Source: Sthenelais limicola (Eukaryota; Annelida; Polychaeta; Phyllodocida; Sigalionidae). From it: 64,000 nt of DNA. Where the stretch lies: the NCBI GenBank assembly GCA_942159475.1, contig OW804102.1, positions 27,658,873 through 27,722,872 on the forward strand, given 5' to 3'. Of this stretch, positions 24,901 through 35,365 are shown piece by piece. A program made the position numbers and the translations under genes. The notes under the pieces were generated by a model. That model did no database searches. It saw only the letters and a list, made by a program, of their open reading frames with translations, and was not told the DNA's origin. Every line of letters begins with the position of its first letter. Within the stretch, counting starts at the first letter, position 1.

Positions 24901-25297
24901 CATGTCATCCTATGGAGTACCATTAGTTACATTTGCCCACCCAGAAATATTGCAAACCTTTTCAAACATAGGTAAATATATAGAAACATTTCTTAGATGT
25001 CCTTAAGGTTTACCAACATTGGAATCCACTTGATCTCGTCTTTTTACATGTTATTATGATTTCTCGGAATGTATTTTCTCGGAACAAAGGGATGTTCCAG
25101 CAATACATACCTTTACATACATCGTGTGGACTTTCCTCGGGAGCCAGGCGATCGGTATTGGGTGATAGTGGTATACACAATAGTCGGATTACAAAGCGTT
25201 GCAATCTGGATCTTTATCATTTATATGCTTACTCAATGACTCCATCTATTTTTCAGCTGATGTTGCTGATGTATTCGCTATCTACCTGAGATTCTAA
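15934..25297 (+). CDS. Secreted PAN/apple-like protein with unnamed C-terminal domain, 5 exons, ~295 aa
   Basis: Exons: 15934-16233, 18788-18970, 19958-20118, 23722-23924, 25257-25297, with phases 0, 0, 2, 1 and GT/AG at all borders; stop TAA at 25295. The start is placed at the first of two adjacent ATGs that open a signal peptide (MMHFILLLFSLMFSISGISA); an earlier in-frame ATG at 15901 would put eleven polar residues before it. Residues about 25-95 carry RCLAYCSKDEKSCIGVEY and MCFLF, a Cys spacing like PAN/apple domains, which bind proteins or carbohydrates. Exons 2-5 encode about 195 residues with WKMVLRSTSG, MYDTW, SWLDPNRVI, a Cys-poor YNGCGGDKGWFFIEDAG stretch and a final ADVFAIYLRF. 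I recall this second unit as a recurring uncharacterised extracellular domain of marine invertebrates; I cannot name it. Introns are full of MITEs. An extracellular, possibly lectin-like or adhesive role is inference. Confidence 0.8.
16371..16725 (+). mobile_element. MITE-B copy (355 bp)
   Basis: Perfect ends ATAGGGGATTTGCAT and ATGCAAATCCCCTAT, with GCCGCCATTTTGAATC just inside the left and GACATGCGCAGTG just inside the right. Intron 1 of the PAN-domain gene. Confidence 0.85.
16864..17250 (+). mobile_element. MITE-C copy
   Basis: Left GTGATATGTTCCATGGAAAT then GAGTCACAAGTAGCA; right TTTTGTGACTCATTTTCCTG then TGACACATCAC. Intron 1 of the PAN-domain gene. The rest of the intron to 18356 (about 1.1 kb) shows nothing I can name. 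Confidence 0.75.
18357..18780 (+). mobile_element. MITE-A, duplicated left part
   Basis: Two successive MITE-A bodies: one from 18357 to about 18545, a second from about 18550 to 18780 ending ATTTTCTGAAAATCTGACCC. Its right end stops about 7 bp before the exon 2 acceptor of the PAN-domain gene. Confidence 0.7.
20169..20640 (-). mobile_element. tRNA-headed SINE (~470 bp)
   Basis: On the minus strand it begins with a tRNA-like head having A-box TGGCCGAGTGG and B-box GGTTCGAATCC, continues through a body, and ends in CAGACAAATAAAGTATTTTT. Its body contains two self-complementary ~28-bp blocks at 20439-20522. It lies in intron 3 of the PAN-domain gene. Confidence 0.65.
20883..20975 (-). mobile_element. 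Second tRNA-like SINE head
   Basis: Minus strand reads GTGGCCGAGCAGGTAG then GGATCGAATCCAGG, the same head as the SINE at 20169-20640 but with a B-box substitution. No matching body follows; it is truncated. Confidence 0.5.
21203..21250. repeat. Hairpin, 22-bp arms
   Basis: GTGAATATAATTGTCC pairs with GGACAATTATATTCAC around a GGCCTAAAGGCC core, with two mismatches in the inner arm. Confidence 0.8.
22462..22712 (+). mobile_element. MITE-A copy
   Basis: Starts GGGTCAGGTCGTCAGACAAT and ends ATTTTCTGATGATCGGACCC; intron 3 of the PAN-domain gene. Confidence 0.75.
23091..23327 (+). mobile_element. MITE-A copy
   Basis: Starts GGTCAGATTTTCAGAAAATC and ends ATTTTCTGAAAATCTGATCC; intron 3 of the PAN-domain gene. 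Confidence 0.8.
23353..23537. mobile_element. MITE-D, 185 bp with ~45-bp inverted repeats
   Basis: Left GGCCGTGGACACACACAGCC and right GGCTGTGTGTGTCCATGGC are near-perfect inverted ends; pairing continues inward through GATTTGACTCCCGATTG. TTA occurs on both sides and may be the target duplication. Only copy of this family in the window. Confidence 0.8.
23949..24300 (+). repeat. LTR-like repeat, copy 1
   Basis: Shares ACGTAACAA, TGGGTAACCAC and a 3' portion ending CTTCTT..TTTCTACAAT with 25345-25655. The TGTT..ACA-type ends, AATAAA-like motif and ~300-350-bp size suggest diverged solo LTRs. It begins about 25 bp past exon 4 of the PAN-domain gene. Confidence 0.4.
24303..24700 (-). mobile_element. 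Poly(A)-tailed retroelement fragment
   Basis: A T16-type run at 24307-24322 followed by GAACAGAATTTATTGCAGG is what a minus-strand poly(A)-tailed insertion looks like. Its interior near 24540-24620 resembles parts of 15420-15500 and 27380-27540. Frames are broken. Confidence 0.45.
24748..25060 (+). mobile_element. MITE-C copy, right end decayed
   Basis: Left GTGATATACAGGAAAATCAG then TCACAAGTCGCAAAAATG; the interior matches other copies but the right terminus is not recognisable. Intron 4 of the PAN-domain gene. Confidence 0.55.
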
Positions 25298-25344
25298 TCC
25301 GGAGTGACGACACGTTATATATATGTTTCATGTCTATAATTAAG

Positions 25345-25655
25345 TCATAGTTAATGTTATATCATATTACGTAACAAAGACGTAATGGTGATTAACCACA
25401 TTATAATTAATGATCTAATTATATATGATCTATAATAACGCTTATTACCCTTATTAAAATAATTAATTGCAATATTATGCAAGTCTACTAAATAGGATCA
25501 GGTAACAGAAGAGTACATATACAAGGATAAAGGTTAACCAATGAGTGAGGGACACATGTATACTATATGGATCGGTTTCAATAATAAACTCTTCAGTCGG
25601 ATCTCGTGATTCAAAGCTTTCGGTCTCTATTTATTGCTTCTTCTACAATAGCTTT
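25345..25655 (+). repeat. LTR-like repeat, copy 2
   Basis: Begins near ATGTTATATCATATTACGTA and ends near TTCTTCTACAATAG, with AATAAACTCTTCAGTCGG inside as a plausible poly(A) signal region. It is a diverged partner of 23949-24300 and lies about 50 bp past the PAN-domain gene's stop codon. Confidence 0.4.
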
Positions 25656-25664
25656 CCAATATAT

Positions 25665-25909
25665 GGGTCAGATTTTCAGAAAATGTACAATTGTACACAT
25701 TTAGCTGTACACATTTAGTAACTTCTGCTAAATTAGGCTGCAATTTGGTCAATACTAGGGAAATTCGAGTATTTTATTTGGCATTGCAATGATTCTAGCA
25801 TTCTATTTTGTTAAGTTGAACTGTATTTTGAACTTTATTTTCGTCTAAAATTTGGGTTATTTGAGAAGATTGGTGAAGGTGAATTGTACATTTTCTGAAA
25901 ATCTGGCCC
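25665..25909 (+). mobile_element. MITE-A copy
   Basis: Starts GGGTCAGATTTTCAGAAAAT and ends ATTTTCTGAAAATCTGGCCC; well preserved. Confidence 0.8.
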
Positions 25910-26171
25910 ATATATACAATATCCTAAATACATCTACAAGTTATAATCGGGATATAACATTATGTATGAGCATGTCATTATAACTTCTATTATAATAATA
26001 AATATAATTGCAATATAGTTGTTAAGGCTCTTATTATGTCTGTGGTCAAATTGTATATTGTGCGATATGTGTATAGACAGATCTCCGGGTGGAACTCTAT
26101 GCTCTTTAAGTGAAATAGCCGCCATTGCTATGCCGCCATTGCTATGCTCTATGTGAAACATAGTTGTATCA

Positions 26172-26512
26172 ATAGGGGATTTGCATGTTTCACTGCGCAT
26201 GTCCGCTAGAGTGCATCCTGGGATGGATTCTAATGAAATCTGACAAACAAATATTTGACAATACTTTTTCGAAACTTGCAAGAATGTTTGCACCAACATC
26301 AGAGCTTGTAGAAATGATCTATGAAATGCTTGATGGAAATGATGGAGGCTTGTGTTATGGAAACATGTATAACGCAGGGATATTGACATTAGAGCATTGA
26401 TAAATAGTCCATGTTGAACATGGCATGTTATCTATATATTTTAGACTGTACCATTAGTCCCATAATTCCATGCGAATGAAGATTCAAAATGGCGGCTATG
26501 CAAATCCACTAT
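26172..26512 (+). mobile_element. MITE-B copy
   Basis: Left ATAGGGGATTTGCATG and right ATGCAAATCCACTAT; reversed relative to 16371-16725, since TGCGCATGTCC is now next to the left end. Confidence 0.85.
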
Positions 26513-28708
26513 TGGCAGTAAATTGTGTGATACCACTTCTGTCTCTCTGATGTCTTCCTAGATGTCTCATAAAATCATCAAAGCGAATTTGAATCAATTC
26601 ATAATAATCAATCTACCTGGGCATACACCTGGGAATTCATCATATATACATATATCAGATACATTAAATTTGTATTTATGTTCTTGCAGTTAGAATGTTG
26701 AATTATGAATGTGTGGCGTGAATATAATGTGGAGAGGGTTGAGGGAGAGAGAAGGAAGAATTATTTATGGGGAATCGTGTACCGAAGTCTCTTGTTGGGA
26801 AATAACTCTTATACTGCAGTGCTGGCATCTGGTGTAGTCCTGAGAAAGAAATTGGGCAAGCATGGAGATAGTACAGATGACTGACGATAGGCTACAACAA
26901 GGTAATTTTATTGCGTTTAATTTCAGGTAACAAGATATTCTCATGAAAAGCATACAAATAATCCACAGAATTTAAATAGTTTCCTCGGGATTATACACCA
27001 AACAGTACAACAGCAACCCCTCAATGTTGGTCATTAATCCTTTATTCAGCGTGCCTCCCATACTGTCTTCTCACAGCCAACTATTCTCTCCTATTTTCTC
27101 TTCTCTTCCGTTTTTGTTTAACGAATTTTATTCAGGTTGATAATGTGAAACTGGTCACTGCTTAATGCGGCTCAGGTCCAACCTGCATATATGGTTTTCC
27201 ACCGCACCCTGAATTATTAATAGTTACATCTAGGAAAAGTTGTGTGTAATCGTCACGGGTTGGGAACAAGAACCCTGGCTGCACCACTCACGGCCACCTG
27301 TCTGCATCAGATGGATCTCGGTCTTTGGCAGATTAAATTGTGGGATGTGTTTGTGGCCATGTACTCAAGGAATGAGTGTAAAAGTATGTGGTACATCGAT
27401 AGAACCTGATGAGAATGTGGTACAAGGGACACTATTGCACTGTCCAAGATGTTTGTTTTTTCGTGGCCCACGAGCCGATAGGTGAGAGGGTTACAAAAAA
27501 AACAACATCGAGGACAGTGTAATAGTGTCCCGAATACCACATTCGAATTTTAGGTTCTATATTTACTCCCACGTTGCTATGCGTACCTCATATATGTGAA
27601 CTTGGGACAGGAAGTCATTCCACCCGCCTTGAACTGGTGCAAATTACCATACTACTCCCGCCCATACAAATAGCATGTGGTACATACACCAGCGTGGAGT
27701 AAATGTTTGAGTGTAACTCCCCAGTGATAGCTAATGACTGTGCATTTCAAGCTCATATTCGATGTTCAGACTGAAGTCAACCACACATTGCAACAGCACC
27801 CCTGATTGTTGGGGACATGTTTTATCGGTGCCCTAGTGCGTTGGACAAAACGGTCAGTTTTGTTGTTTTAGGGGTGTGAATTAGATGGTTCCAAATAATA
27901 CATTGTATGTCTTACACAGCAGGTTTATCTCCACAGGGGCTCGTTGCATATTTCTCTGCCCGAATATGTTTTACATCATAAGAAGGTACATAAAATAAAG
28001 TTCAATATATCAAATTATCAAAGAAATGAAAACGTTTTTCTCTCATGAAAGAACACTTTCTTCTATTTTTGTATAGTTAGCAATCCAACCCAGGGTGCCC
28101 CACATCGCACCACGTTAATCAACAGCCTTCTACTGATCTACAGGACGGCTCAGCGCAACCATAACGATCCGGATTTCAGTTATTTCAGCTATACTTGAAC
28201 AATGTTGGCTCCTTTTTCCATTGGCGGTAACTGCCCCTTGTTTCCACTGCCTTCATCCTTTTTTTTGTTTTTAAAATACTTTCATTCAATCTGTCAACAA
28301 ATTCTGGTTTTCTCTCTTGAGGTCGATAACACTATATATACATCGTACCCTCTCTTTCCTTAAGCAAGATTTGAACACTAAACTGCGAAGCTTGAATAAA
28401 ATAAACGTTTCGTCGTACAGACGTCATTATGTTTTCTTATTTTATAAGAGGCTCTATGACGACATTTTGTGATAAAAAACGAAGACCCAAGAGGGGGGGG
28501 GGGGGGGTTGGGGGTTGCATTGAAAGAATAGAAACTACCCGGCAATCGCCGTATCTTGCTAAGTTAGACATCTTAATAATACTCATCCTGTTCATACAAG
28601 TTCCGTTAACGTTGGGGACGAGAGAAAAGACAACCAGAACAAATCTAGATTAGTATTACTCTATTCTATTCCTGAGGCCCTGGTGACATAGGGCAAAAAA
28701 GGATTGTA
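26513..28708. other. Intergenic, no supported gene
   Basis: No ORF with coding character. At 27417-27541 two retroelement-like pieces lie head to head: GACACTATTGCACTGTCC and the inverted ACAGTGTAATAGTGTCC. GAATTTTATTCAGG at 27124 looks like a reversed retroelement tail. A poly-G run sits at 28492-28507. Confidence 0.6.
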
Positions 28709-29119
28709 TATGGGATGTGTTCCAGGATAATAGGTCACAAGTTGCAAAAAATATTTTTAGAGTTATCAACATATTTGAAACGATGATATCAAGCCGATTC
28801 CAATGATATTAAAGAGCAGGATATCTAATAAGTATTTCTTTATTCTATATGTGACATTTTCATTTTTGAAAAAAGGTTTGCAATATTTTTGGCTGGATCA
28901 TTACTAGTAAAGTAGCTTAATATACGATATAAGATGACCTTAGAAATGCAAAGATATATTTATTTGGGTCATGAAATCTAATAAACGCATTCATATCCCT
29001 TCCAATGATGTATACCCCACAGATGAGAACATTCGTACAAAGAGATCTTGTGTATAAAACACTTTGAGAAATATCAATTTTGCGACTAGTGACTTATTTT
29101 CCTGGAACACATCACATAT
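28709..29119 (+). mobile_element. MITE-C copy
   Basis: Left GATGTGTTCCAGGATAATAG and right TTTTCCTGGAACACATCACA; inverted ends clear. Confidence 0.75.
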
Positions 29120-29448
29120 AAAAATGGTGTGTAGAAGTATATGAAAACTATCTCCACCTAGTGGAATAATAGAAGTATTGTCTTTGCATGAGTATGATAT
29201 ATAACTAGCCATGCGGGTGCACTGTGCGCAGATATTATAACAATGCGTGTATAGTTACCTCGTATGTAAAGTAAGTAGTATATGGAAATGCATGACATAT
29301 CATGGCACCACATTGTATGACTAGCATTAGGAAGGCCCTACTAGGATAACTATTCGCATCAAGACACATTCAAGTTAATAATTCTGATGTCTGGATTCTT
29401 ACGCACAGGAGAGCCTCCCCCAACACACCCCAACACACACACGTTCAT

Positions 29449-29940
29449 ATGTGATGTGTTACAGGAAAATGAGTCACGAGTCGCAAAACTGATATTTTTC
29501 AAATGCTTTTATTGACAAGATTTCTTTATGAGAATGTTTTCATTGTTGGGATATCTAACGCCTTTAGTCGTATCAATACATGTATCAAATTTCAAGACAG
29601 TGTATCAAATATATTCATGCATTTCTAAGATCATATTAATTGGTATATTCAGCTACTTTACTAGTAACTTCCCACCCAGAAATATTGCAAACTTATTTGT
29701 TCAAAAATAGAAATATCGAACATAAAATATAGAAATACGTATTAAATTTCCTAATGGTTACTCTAGTGGGTTTGATCTCATCTTTTCAAATAGAATAGAA
29801 ATCTCAGGCTGTCCTGAGAATATTCGTGCTATATGCATGGAAATGTTCAATGACCTGAATAAAATATCTTAAAATCAAATCAATCAACCAAATTCGTTTT
29901 CGCGACATGTGACTCATTTTCCTTTAACACATCATATATA
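29449..29940 (+). mobile_element. MITE-C copy, best ends
   Basis: Left GTGATGTGTTACAGGAAAAT with GAGTCACGAGTCGCAAAA; right GCGACATGTGACTCATTTTC then ACACATCA. At ~490 bp it is longer than other copies. Confidence 0.8.
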
Positions 29941-30690
29941 AAGTGATAGAAAGGAAAGTTATACTGGATAAAGTAGCGATCTACTGGGACTTTGAAATAA
30001 ATGACGCATGGATGTCATGAACAATGTTCTGCAAAGCTGTAACTTACTCATTGACAGCGTTATAACCTTGGAGCCGATGAAGAATAAATGTTCTTTTAGA
30101 AAGCCCTGAAACTCCCGATTTGTCAATGTCAAACGAGGCAGAAAAATCAGGTCCCAAGATTTAGTCTCGAACATGCCAGGAGAATTCTCCCGAGACGTTC
30201 CGAGACTTCAGTTGTGCGGCGTTCAGCTGTTGTTGGAAAGGTTCATTATCTGAGTAAACCGCCAGAGGGACCCACCATCCAGTCCCGGTGGCGACCCCTA
30301 GGGTTGTTTTGGCAAATGCTTATCGTCTTAATGCTGTGAGCGGAGGAAGCGTTGTGAGACCTTAAACTTTCACATCACGTGATGAAGTGAAACAGTGCGC
30401 ATGTGCCAGTCTGTATTTTAATTTCCGGTTGATAAGGGAGCTGAGGCGGTCTAGACAGTTTAATGGAGGTCCGACGGACGGTTAGTCGTCCGTTTAGTCA
30501 GAATTCTTTTTTTAGACAGAGGTTTTGGAGATATTTCAAGATTGTTCTTCTTATTGACAGGTTTATTTCACGTCACTACTTCCCCAAATGATTGATTTCC
30601 AGTTTACGATGGCGGGTGATGTTACCCACGTGACTTAGCATTCCTATTTCTGCCCAGCTAGGCGAATACTGGAGTCCAAGATTCTTAATT

Positions 30691-30788
30691 GTGATGTCTT
30701 TCAGGAAAATGAGTAACACGTCGCTACATTGATATTGAATCCATTTCTTGCGACTTGTGGCTCATTTTTCTTGTGACATATCACACTT
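30691..30788 (+). mobile_element. Short MITE-C (98 bp)
   Basis: Only the two ends remain: GTGATGTCTTTCAGGAAAAT and GCGACTTGTGGCTCATTTTT then GTGACATATCAC, an internal-deletion derivative. The stretches 29941-30690 and 30789-31060 show nothing I can name. Confidence 0.7.
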
Positions 30789-31059
30789 TAGATATCGAAG
30801 GGATACTAGATGGTTTGGACCCATGGCCTACAGGCAATAGGTTTAATACATGTATGATATAATTCCAATGATTCTTTTCTCTCACTCATTCTCTTATTTT
30901 GAGTTTGGTATTGATAAATTATTTTCACACAAACATGTAAACTTATGGTATCAGTGCATCAACATGCCTGAATCAGGGTTACTGGAATGTTCAGATCTGC
31001 CCCTGGTATATGTCCATTGATCCCGTATAGCAGTCAAGATGAAGACTAGCGTTTTTTGT

Positions 31060-31320
31060 TTTTTTAAAGGTTTTATTCAACTTAATCTGCCATCGAGGCT
31101 CTTACTATTCTAAAGACCGTTAAGTCGAGCCCCTTGTATTTTCTATTTTTCTTACACTTCTTACACCTGCTCCAAGTGGTGTCCCCTATTTATATAGAGT
31201 AATCCTAGTATATAGGTAATCATTTAAATTGTATACCACGATAGTAAACATGAAGCATATTCATCCAACAAACATTAATAAAGGAGACATCAAATACAAA
31301 CTACACGACAACAAGACAGA
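31060..31320 (-). mobile_element. Retroelement-like tail
   Basis: Poly-T-rich start (TTTTTTGTTTTTTTAAAGG) followed by TTTTATTCAACTTAATCTGC reads on the minus strand as an A-rich 3' terminus. No coding sequence seen. Confidence 0.35.
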
Positions 31321-31544
31321 TCTACTTAAATAAAGACGAATAAGGGAAAAGGTAATAAGCTCCATAAACTATCTCAAGTGGAGCTCTTATGTAGGATAAG
31401 TGAACAAAATGTTTTTGTCCGACAAAACTTGACATTTTCCCGTGCGTGATGAATTGACCACAAGATTGAAGATGACATTTGGAAATCGGCCCTGCATATT
31501 GCTCGTGATTGTAAATCTGAGAATTCATTCGCAATAAGGTATGA

Positions 31545-31929
31545 TGGACACATCTGAGGCAATGATCTCAAATCGATATTCGCTTTTATTTTAAATTTCC
31601 CCATTTCATTTCCAAAGTATCTTATGTCCCTAGTCGTAAAAACACACGTATCAAATTTCGAGACGGTGCATTATTGAATATAACCATGTGTTGTTAAGCT
31701 TATTCTATAGAGTATATTTTGCTACTTTACTAGTAAATGTCCAGCCAGAAATATTACTTTTTTTTTTCCAAAAAATAAAAATATCAAACTTAAAATATAG
31801 AAATAAGTATTAGATGTCCTACTGCTTACTGTCATTGGAATCAGCTTGATCTCATCTTTTCAAATATGATGGTATCCCAAAATCCATTTGTTGCTACTTG
31901 AGACTCATTTTCCTGTGACACATCACATA
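31545..31929 (+). mobile_element. MITE-C copy, left end eroded
   Basis: The interior matches MITE-C and the right end is TTGAGACTCATTTTCCTGTG then ACACATCAC. Confidence 0.65.
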
Positions 31930-32364
31930 TGATCTCCTGTATTCAACCTTAGGCTCTTGCCTCTTGCACCAAAAGCCTTTCTCATGAGATGCTCAGTTTC
32001 TTCAGTCCTATCCAGAAAGCCACATTCATTGAGCGTTGCAGTTCACTGCATACGGCGATAAGCTTAGACACAAGGCTAAGACTAAGGCTAAATGTGTTAA
32101 TCGGAAACACAGGACCCCTAAATGTTAGAGGGTCATTCGGGCTTTCTGGACAGGACTGTCTCATACAAATTGCCAGGTAATGCTGGCTGGAGAGGTGGCG
32201 GGTATAGAGCGGTACAGGCTGGGGAGAATGATACAATTTATTAGGGTGAAATTGCCGGAAAATGTACAATTCACCTTCACTAATCTTCTCAAATAATCCC
32301 AAATAAAGACAAAAGTGAGGATCAAAATACAGTTCAACATAACTAAACAGATAGTTTGAATCAA

Positions 32365-33655
32365 CACTGTCCCGCGCAACGTATCCGCGCGATACGAAAA
32401 TGAATACGAATTTCTTGTACCCACTTTTGATACGATTTTTTTCGTCTCAGCGTATTCGGCGAGGTAAATGATAACCTGGGAAAGCTAAATCCTTTAATCC
32501 CCGGTGTGCGGTGGTGCGTTAAGAGTTGGCGCATCTGGCGCATCTGGAGTGCGGCAGTGCGTGAAGGAGTGTGCACTCACCCATTACAATGTGACAAAGC
32601 AGAGAAAAAAAAACTTGCCCATGCTTGGGTTCGATCTAGCAACCTTGTGATTTACAGTCAAGTGCTTTAACCATTATACTATACTGAATCAGCTATCAAC
32701 AAGCTATCAATACTGTGTCAGAACAGAAAGATAGAGAACAGAAAGAGAAAGAGGGGGAGAGGCAGACAGGAGGATTGCAATTGAAAGTAAGTAAGAAAGA
32801 GATGGGCGGGAAAGGAGAGGAAGAGCAGGGAATATTTTTTTTCAGGAATATATATTGAATATATCCAGGTATATGTGTGATGAGTTACAGGAAAATTTGT
32901 CACAATATAAAAAAAAACTCAAGAATATTGATGATGCCGTTCCCGTGTGTAATTTAAACTAATCACTTGAAAACCTAGCCTTATTCTGATAGATGCATAA
33001 CTTTCAGACATGGACGAAAATGATAGTGTGCGCTAAACTAAAGCGCTAAACTAAAAAATTTGTGTAAGGGACATAAAGAGGGTTTGAAAACAGTATTCAT
33101 GGACCCGTTTGTCCAGCAGGGCTTGAAACGCTCCCAATAATACATTAGGGAGAGAGACCAGCTGATACTATCCCGTGATATGGTAAATGACTAAACAACA
33201 ACGAAATAATTACACCTGTCAACAATGTTCATTCAGTGAAACGTTTTAAATGCAAGTTTCAGTCAATGCCACTCATTTCCCCACAATGTAAATACCTATC
33301 ACAACACCGGACCAAATTATTTATGGTTGTTCATATTATATAGAAAATGTACTGGGCTTCTTGAAGGTGTTAAAGCATTGCAATAACACCCACTCAAGCG
33401 TGGTGCGTCCAAGCATGACCAGACCAACAGACATTGAGGAGCCATGGCCAACATCCAAAAACGGAGCGCGAATACGGAGCATATCATATTTCGTCTCCGT
33501 GATTCAAATGACCGTTTTTCGTATCAGAAGTTCAGGCAATTTCGTCACCACTGTTCACCAGTAGCCTTCGCGGTGCTCTGTAGACAAAAATCGTCTCAAT
33601 GAAGACGAAAAAACTTGCCGCTCCGTATCGCCCGGGTACGGTGCGCGGGAGAGTG
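32365..33655. mobile_element. Non-autonomous CACTG-ended DNA transposon (1,291 bp)
   Basis: Left end CACTGTCCCGCGCAACGTAT and reverse complement of the right end CACTCTCCCGCGCACCGTAC agree at about 28 of the first 32 positions, through GCGATACG. AA borders both ends and occurs once in the uninterrupted MITE-A sequence, so the target duplication is 2 bp. No transposase inside. The CACTG start and short duplication fit the CACTA (EnSpm) superfamily. Confidence 0.8.
32625..32705 (-). mobile_element. tRNA-like sequence inside the CACTG element
   Basis: Minus strand has A-box-like TATAATGGTTAA, a GACTGTAAATC segment and B-box-like AGATCGAACCC. It looks like a decayed tRNA or SINE head with weak stems; not called as a functional tRNA. 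Confidence 0.4.
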
Positions 33656-33930
33656 AAGGCAATATCAAATATACTCAGATTTACATAGGATTAACTATAT
33701 TTCAGTCTAATCTTTCAGCATTTAATAAATGTACAGACATGCTGATTGTACATTTTCAGAACATCTGACTCATTACATCTTTTCACTCCTATTTCATGCC
33801 ACATTAGTCTCCTATATCAAGCATTTTGATTGGCTTATTGTGGACGCGTCCATGGCGGTGATTGGTTCCTTCATATTGCATGGCCGCCAGATAGGGACCG
33901 GCAGGGGTTGTCTATGTGTGAGATCAAGTG

Positions 33931-34164
33931 GGGCAGACCTTCAGAAAATGTACAATTCACCTTCACCTATCCTCTAAATTAACCCACAGTTAAGTCAGAA
34001 ATGAGCTTCAAAATGTGGCTTAACATTGCAATACCGATACTTTAAATCAATGCTATACCAAATATACTCAGATATACCCTGTATTCAGCACTTTCCAGCC
34101 TAATTTAGAAGAATTTACTAAATGTGTAGATCTCCCCATTGTACATTTTCTGACAGTCTGACCC
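33931..34164 (+). mobile_element. MITE-A copy
   Basis: Starts GGGCAGACCTTCAGAAAATG and ends ATTTTCTGACAGTCTGACCC. Confidence 0.8.
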
Positions 34165-34334
34165 AGGAGCTCTTGGTGCTTTGGCTTCTGCAGGGCTAAG
34201 GGCCGTGTTGACCTGGCCACCAAAGCATACACAAGTTGGGACTTGGCTTGGGCACAGTAGATGTCAACTTCTGTGTGCATCAGGATAGAATCACCCCAAG
34301 TCTGAGTTCGACCTTCTTGTCGAAAAAGGCATAA
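34165..34334 (-). other. Orphan reading-frame fragment
   Basis: About 56 codons open on the minus strand with protein-like composition (contains DIYCAQAKSQLVYALVAR), cut at one side by the adjacent MITE-A. No splice sites or neighbouring exons that extend it. Possibly a decayed exon or retroelement scrap; I do not recognise it. Confidence 0.2.
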
Positions 34335-34372
34335 CATTAAGTTTGATATTACACTATATATACCGTATGCAA

Positions 34373-34420
34373 TTGTGATGTGTTAACGGAGAATGATCGA
34401 GTCACAAGTCGCAAAATTGG
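34373..34420 (+). mobile_element. MITE-C fragment (left end only)
   Basis: GTGATGTGTTAACGGAGAAT followed by GAGTCACAAGTCGCAAAA, then unrelated sequence. Confidence 0.6.
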
Positions 34421-34835
34421 TATTTTACATACAAATATGAAAATGTCTGTGTTTGAATTGTAATGCAAAACATAATTATGGCTTATTTCAATTCCATGAT
34501 TTTCTGTGCAACAAATAGTAGAGTAGGTGGAATTCATTGACCCATTGCAAGATGGAATTCAAGGCAGGCTCTGACCGACTGTCCAAAAAGACGCGCAAAA
34601 CGATAAAAGACTTCAAAATCATTTGAATTTAAACGGGGGCGGTGAGGTGGGCGCGCTTTTCACTTGTACTTTGGATAGAAAATCACTGGCTCGATTCCAC
34701 TTTCACTATTTAAGTTCCATTTGTAAGAGATTATGGGGTTCAAAACCTTTTTCACTCTCACACATTTTTACTTATGTTAGTGCCATGGCGAGTAAGATCT
34801 GAAGAAGATTTGTTCATAGTACCAATAAAGATGAG

Positions 34836-34937
34836 CAAAATGGGGAATACAAAATGGAACGACCTGGTGTTTCAACAAAATGTCATATATAATTTTGTTG
34901 AAACACCAGGTCGTTCCATTTTGTATTCCCCATTTTG
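34836..34937. repeat. Perfect 46-bp-arm palindrome with 10-nt loop
   Basis: The left arm (34836-34881, starting CAAAATGGGGAATACAAAAT) is the exact reverse complement of the right arm (34892-34937, ending ATTCCCCATTTTG). The loop is GTCATATATA. No mismatch in 46 pairs means a recent origin or a selected RNA hairpin. Confidence 0.95.
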
Positions 34938-35299
34938 ATACAGTTAGTTCTATTAGTGCCTTTACGCCATTACGATTTCTACTGCTAAAGATTCAGATAT
35001 GGTACATCACACAATAGGCTTCATAACTTAATTTCCTAATTTGCTCATACAACATAAAAGGATTTTTCCTCTTTCAGTTCAGCTCAGTATCTAAAAACTA
35101 CCAAAGATTTCTAAGATTACATAATGTGAATGCCTATAGTAAAGGCTAAGCATTTTTTTGTTTTTAATCTTAATTTAACACTATATGAAACGCTTCTAAA
35201 TTTCATGTTAACTCTGCCTGAAGTTGGGGGAGATGGTAACATTTGGGAGAACTGGATTTGATTTTGAAGCCTGTATACCAGTTTGTGCCTATTTTGCCT

Positions 35300-35365
35300 C
35301 TTTATTATGTACAATGTGAGCTGGATAAATGAAGTAGTTTCTTATCTTATCCTATCTTATAACCA
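35300..35365 (+). mobile_element. LINE 3' tail
   Basis: GATAAATGAAGTAGTTTCTT followed by ATCTTATCCTATCTTAT matches the 3' end of the minus-strand LINE at 14703-15660. The upstream ~250 bp may belong to it but show no intact frame. Confidence 0.55.

Larger units (their letters stand above)
32244..33772 (+). mobile_element. MITE-A copy split by a CACTG element
   Basis: Left part 32244-32364 ends TAGTTTGAATCAA; right part resumes at 33656 with AAGGCAATATCAAATATACT and ends at 33772. Joined, they give an ordinary MITE-A. The intervening 1,291 bp are a separate transposon. Confidence 0.85.

Noticed and set aside
27240..27540. Small protein frames around 27.2-27.5 kb
   Set aside because: They lie in head-to-head retroelement fragments with broken frames and similarity to other dispersed copies.
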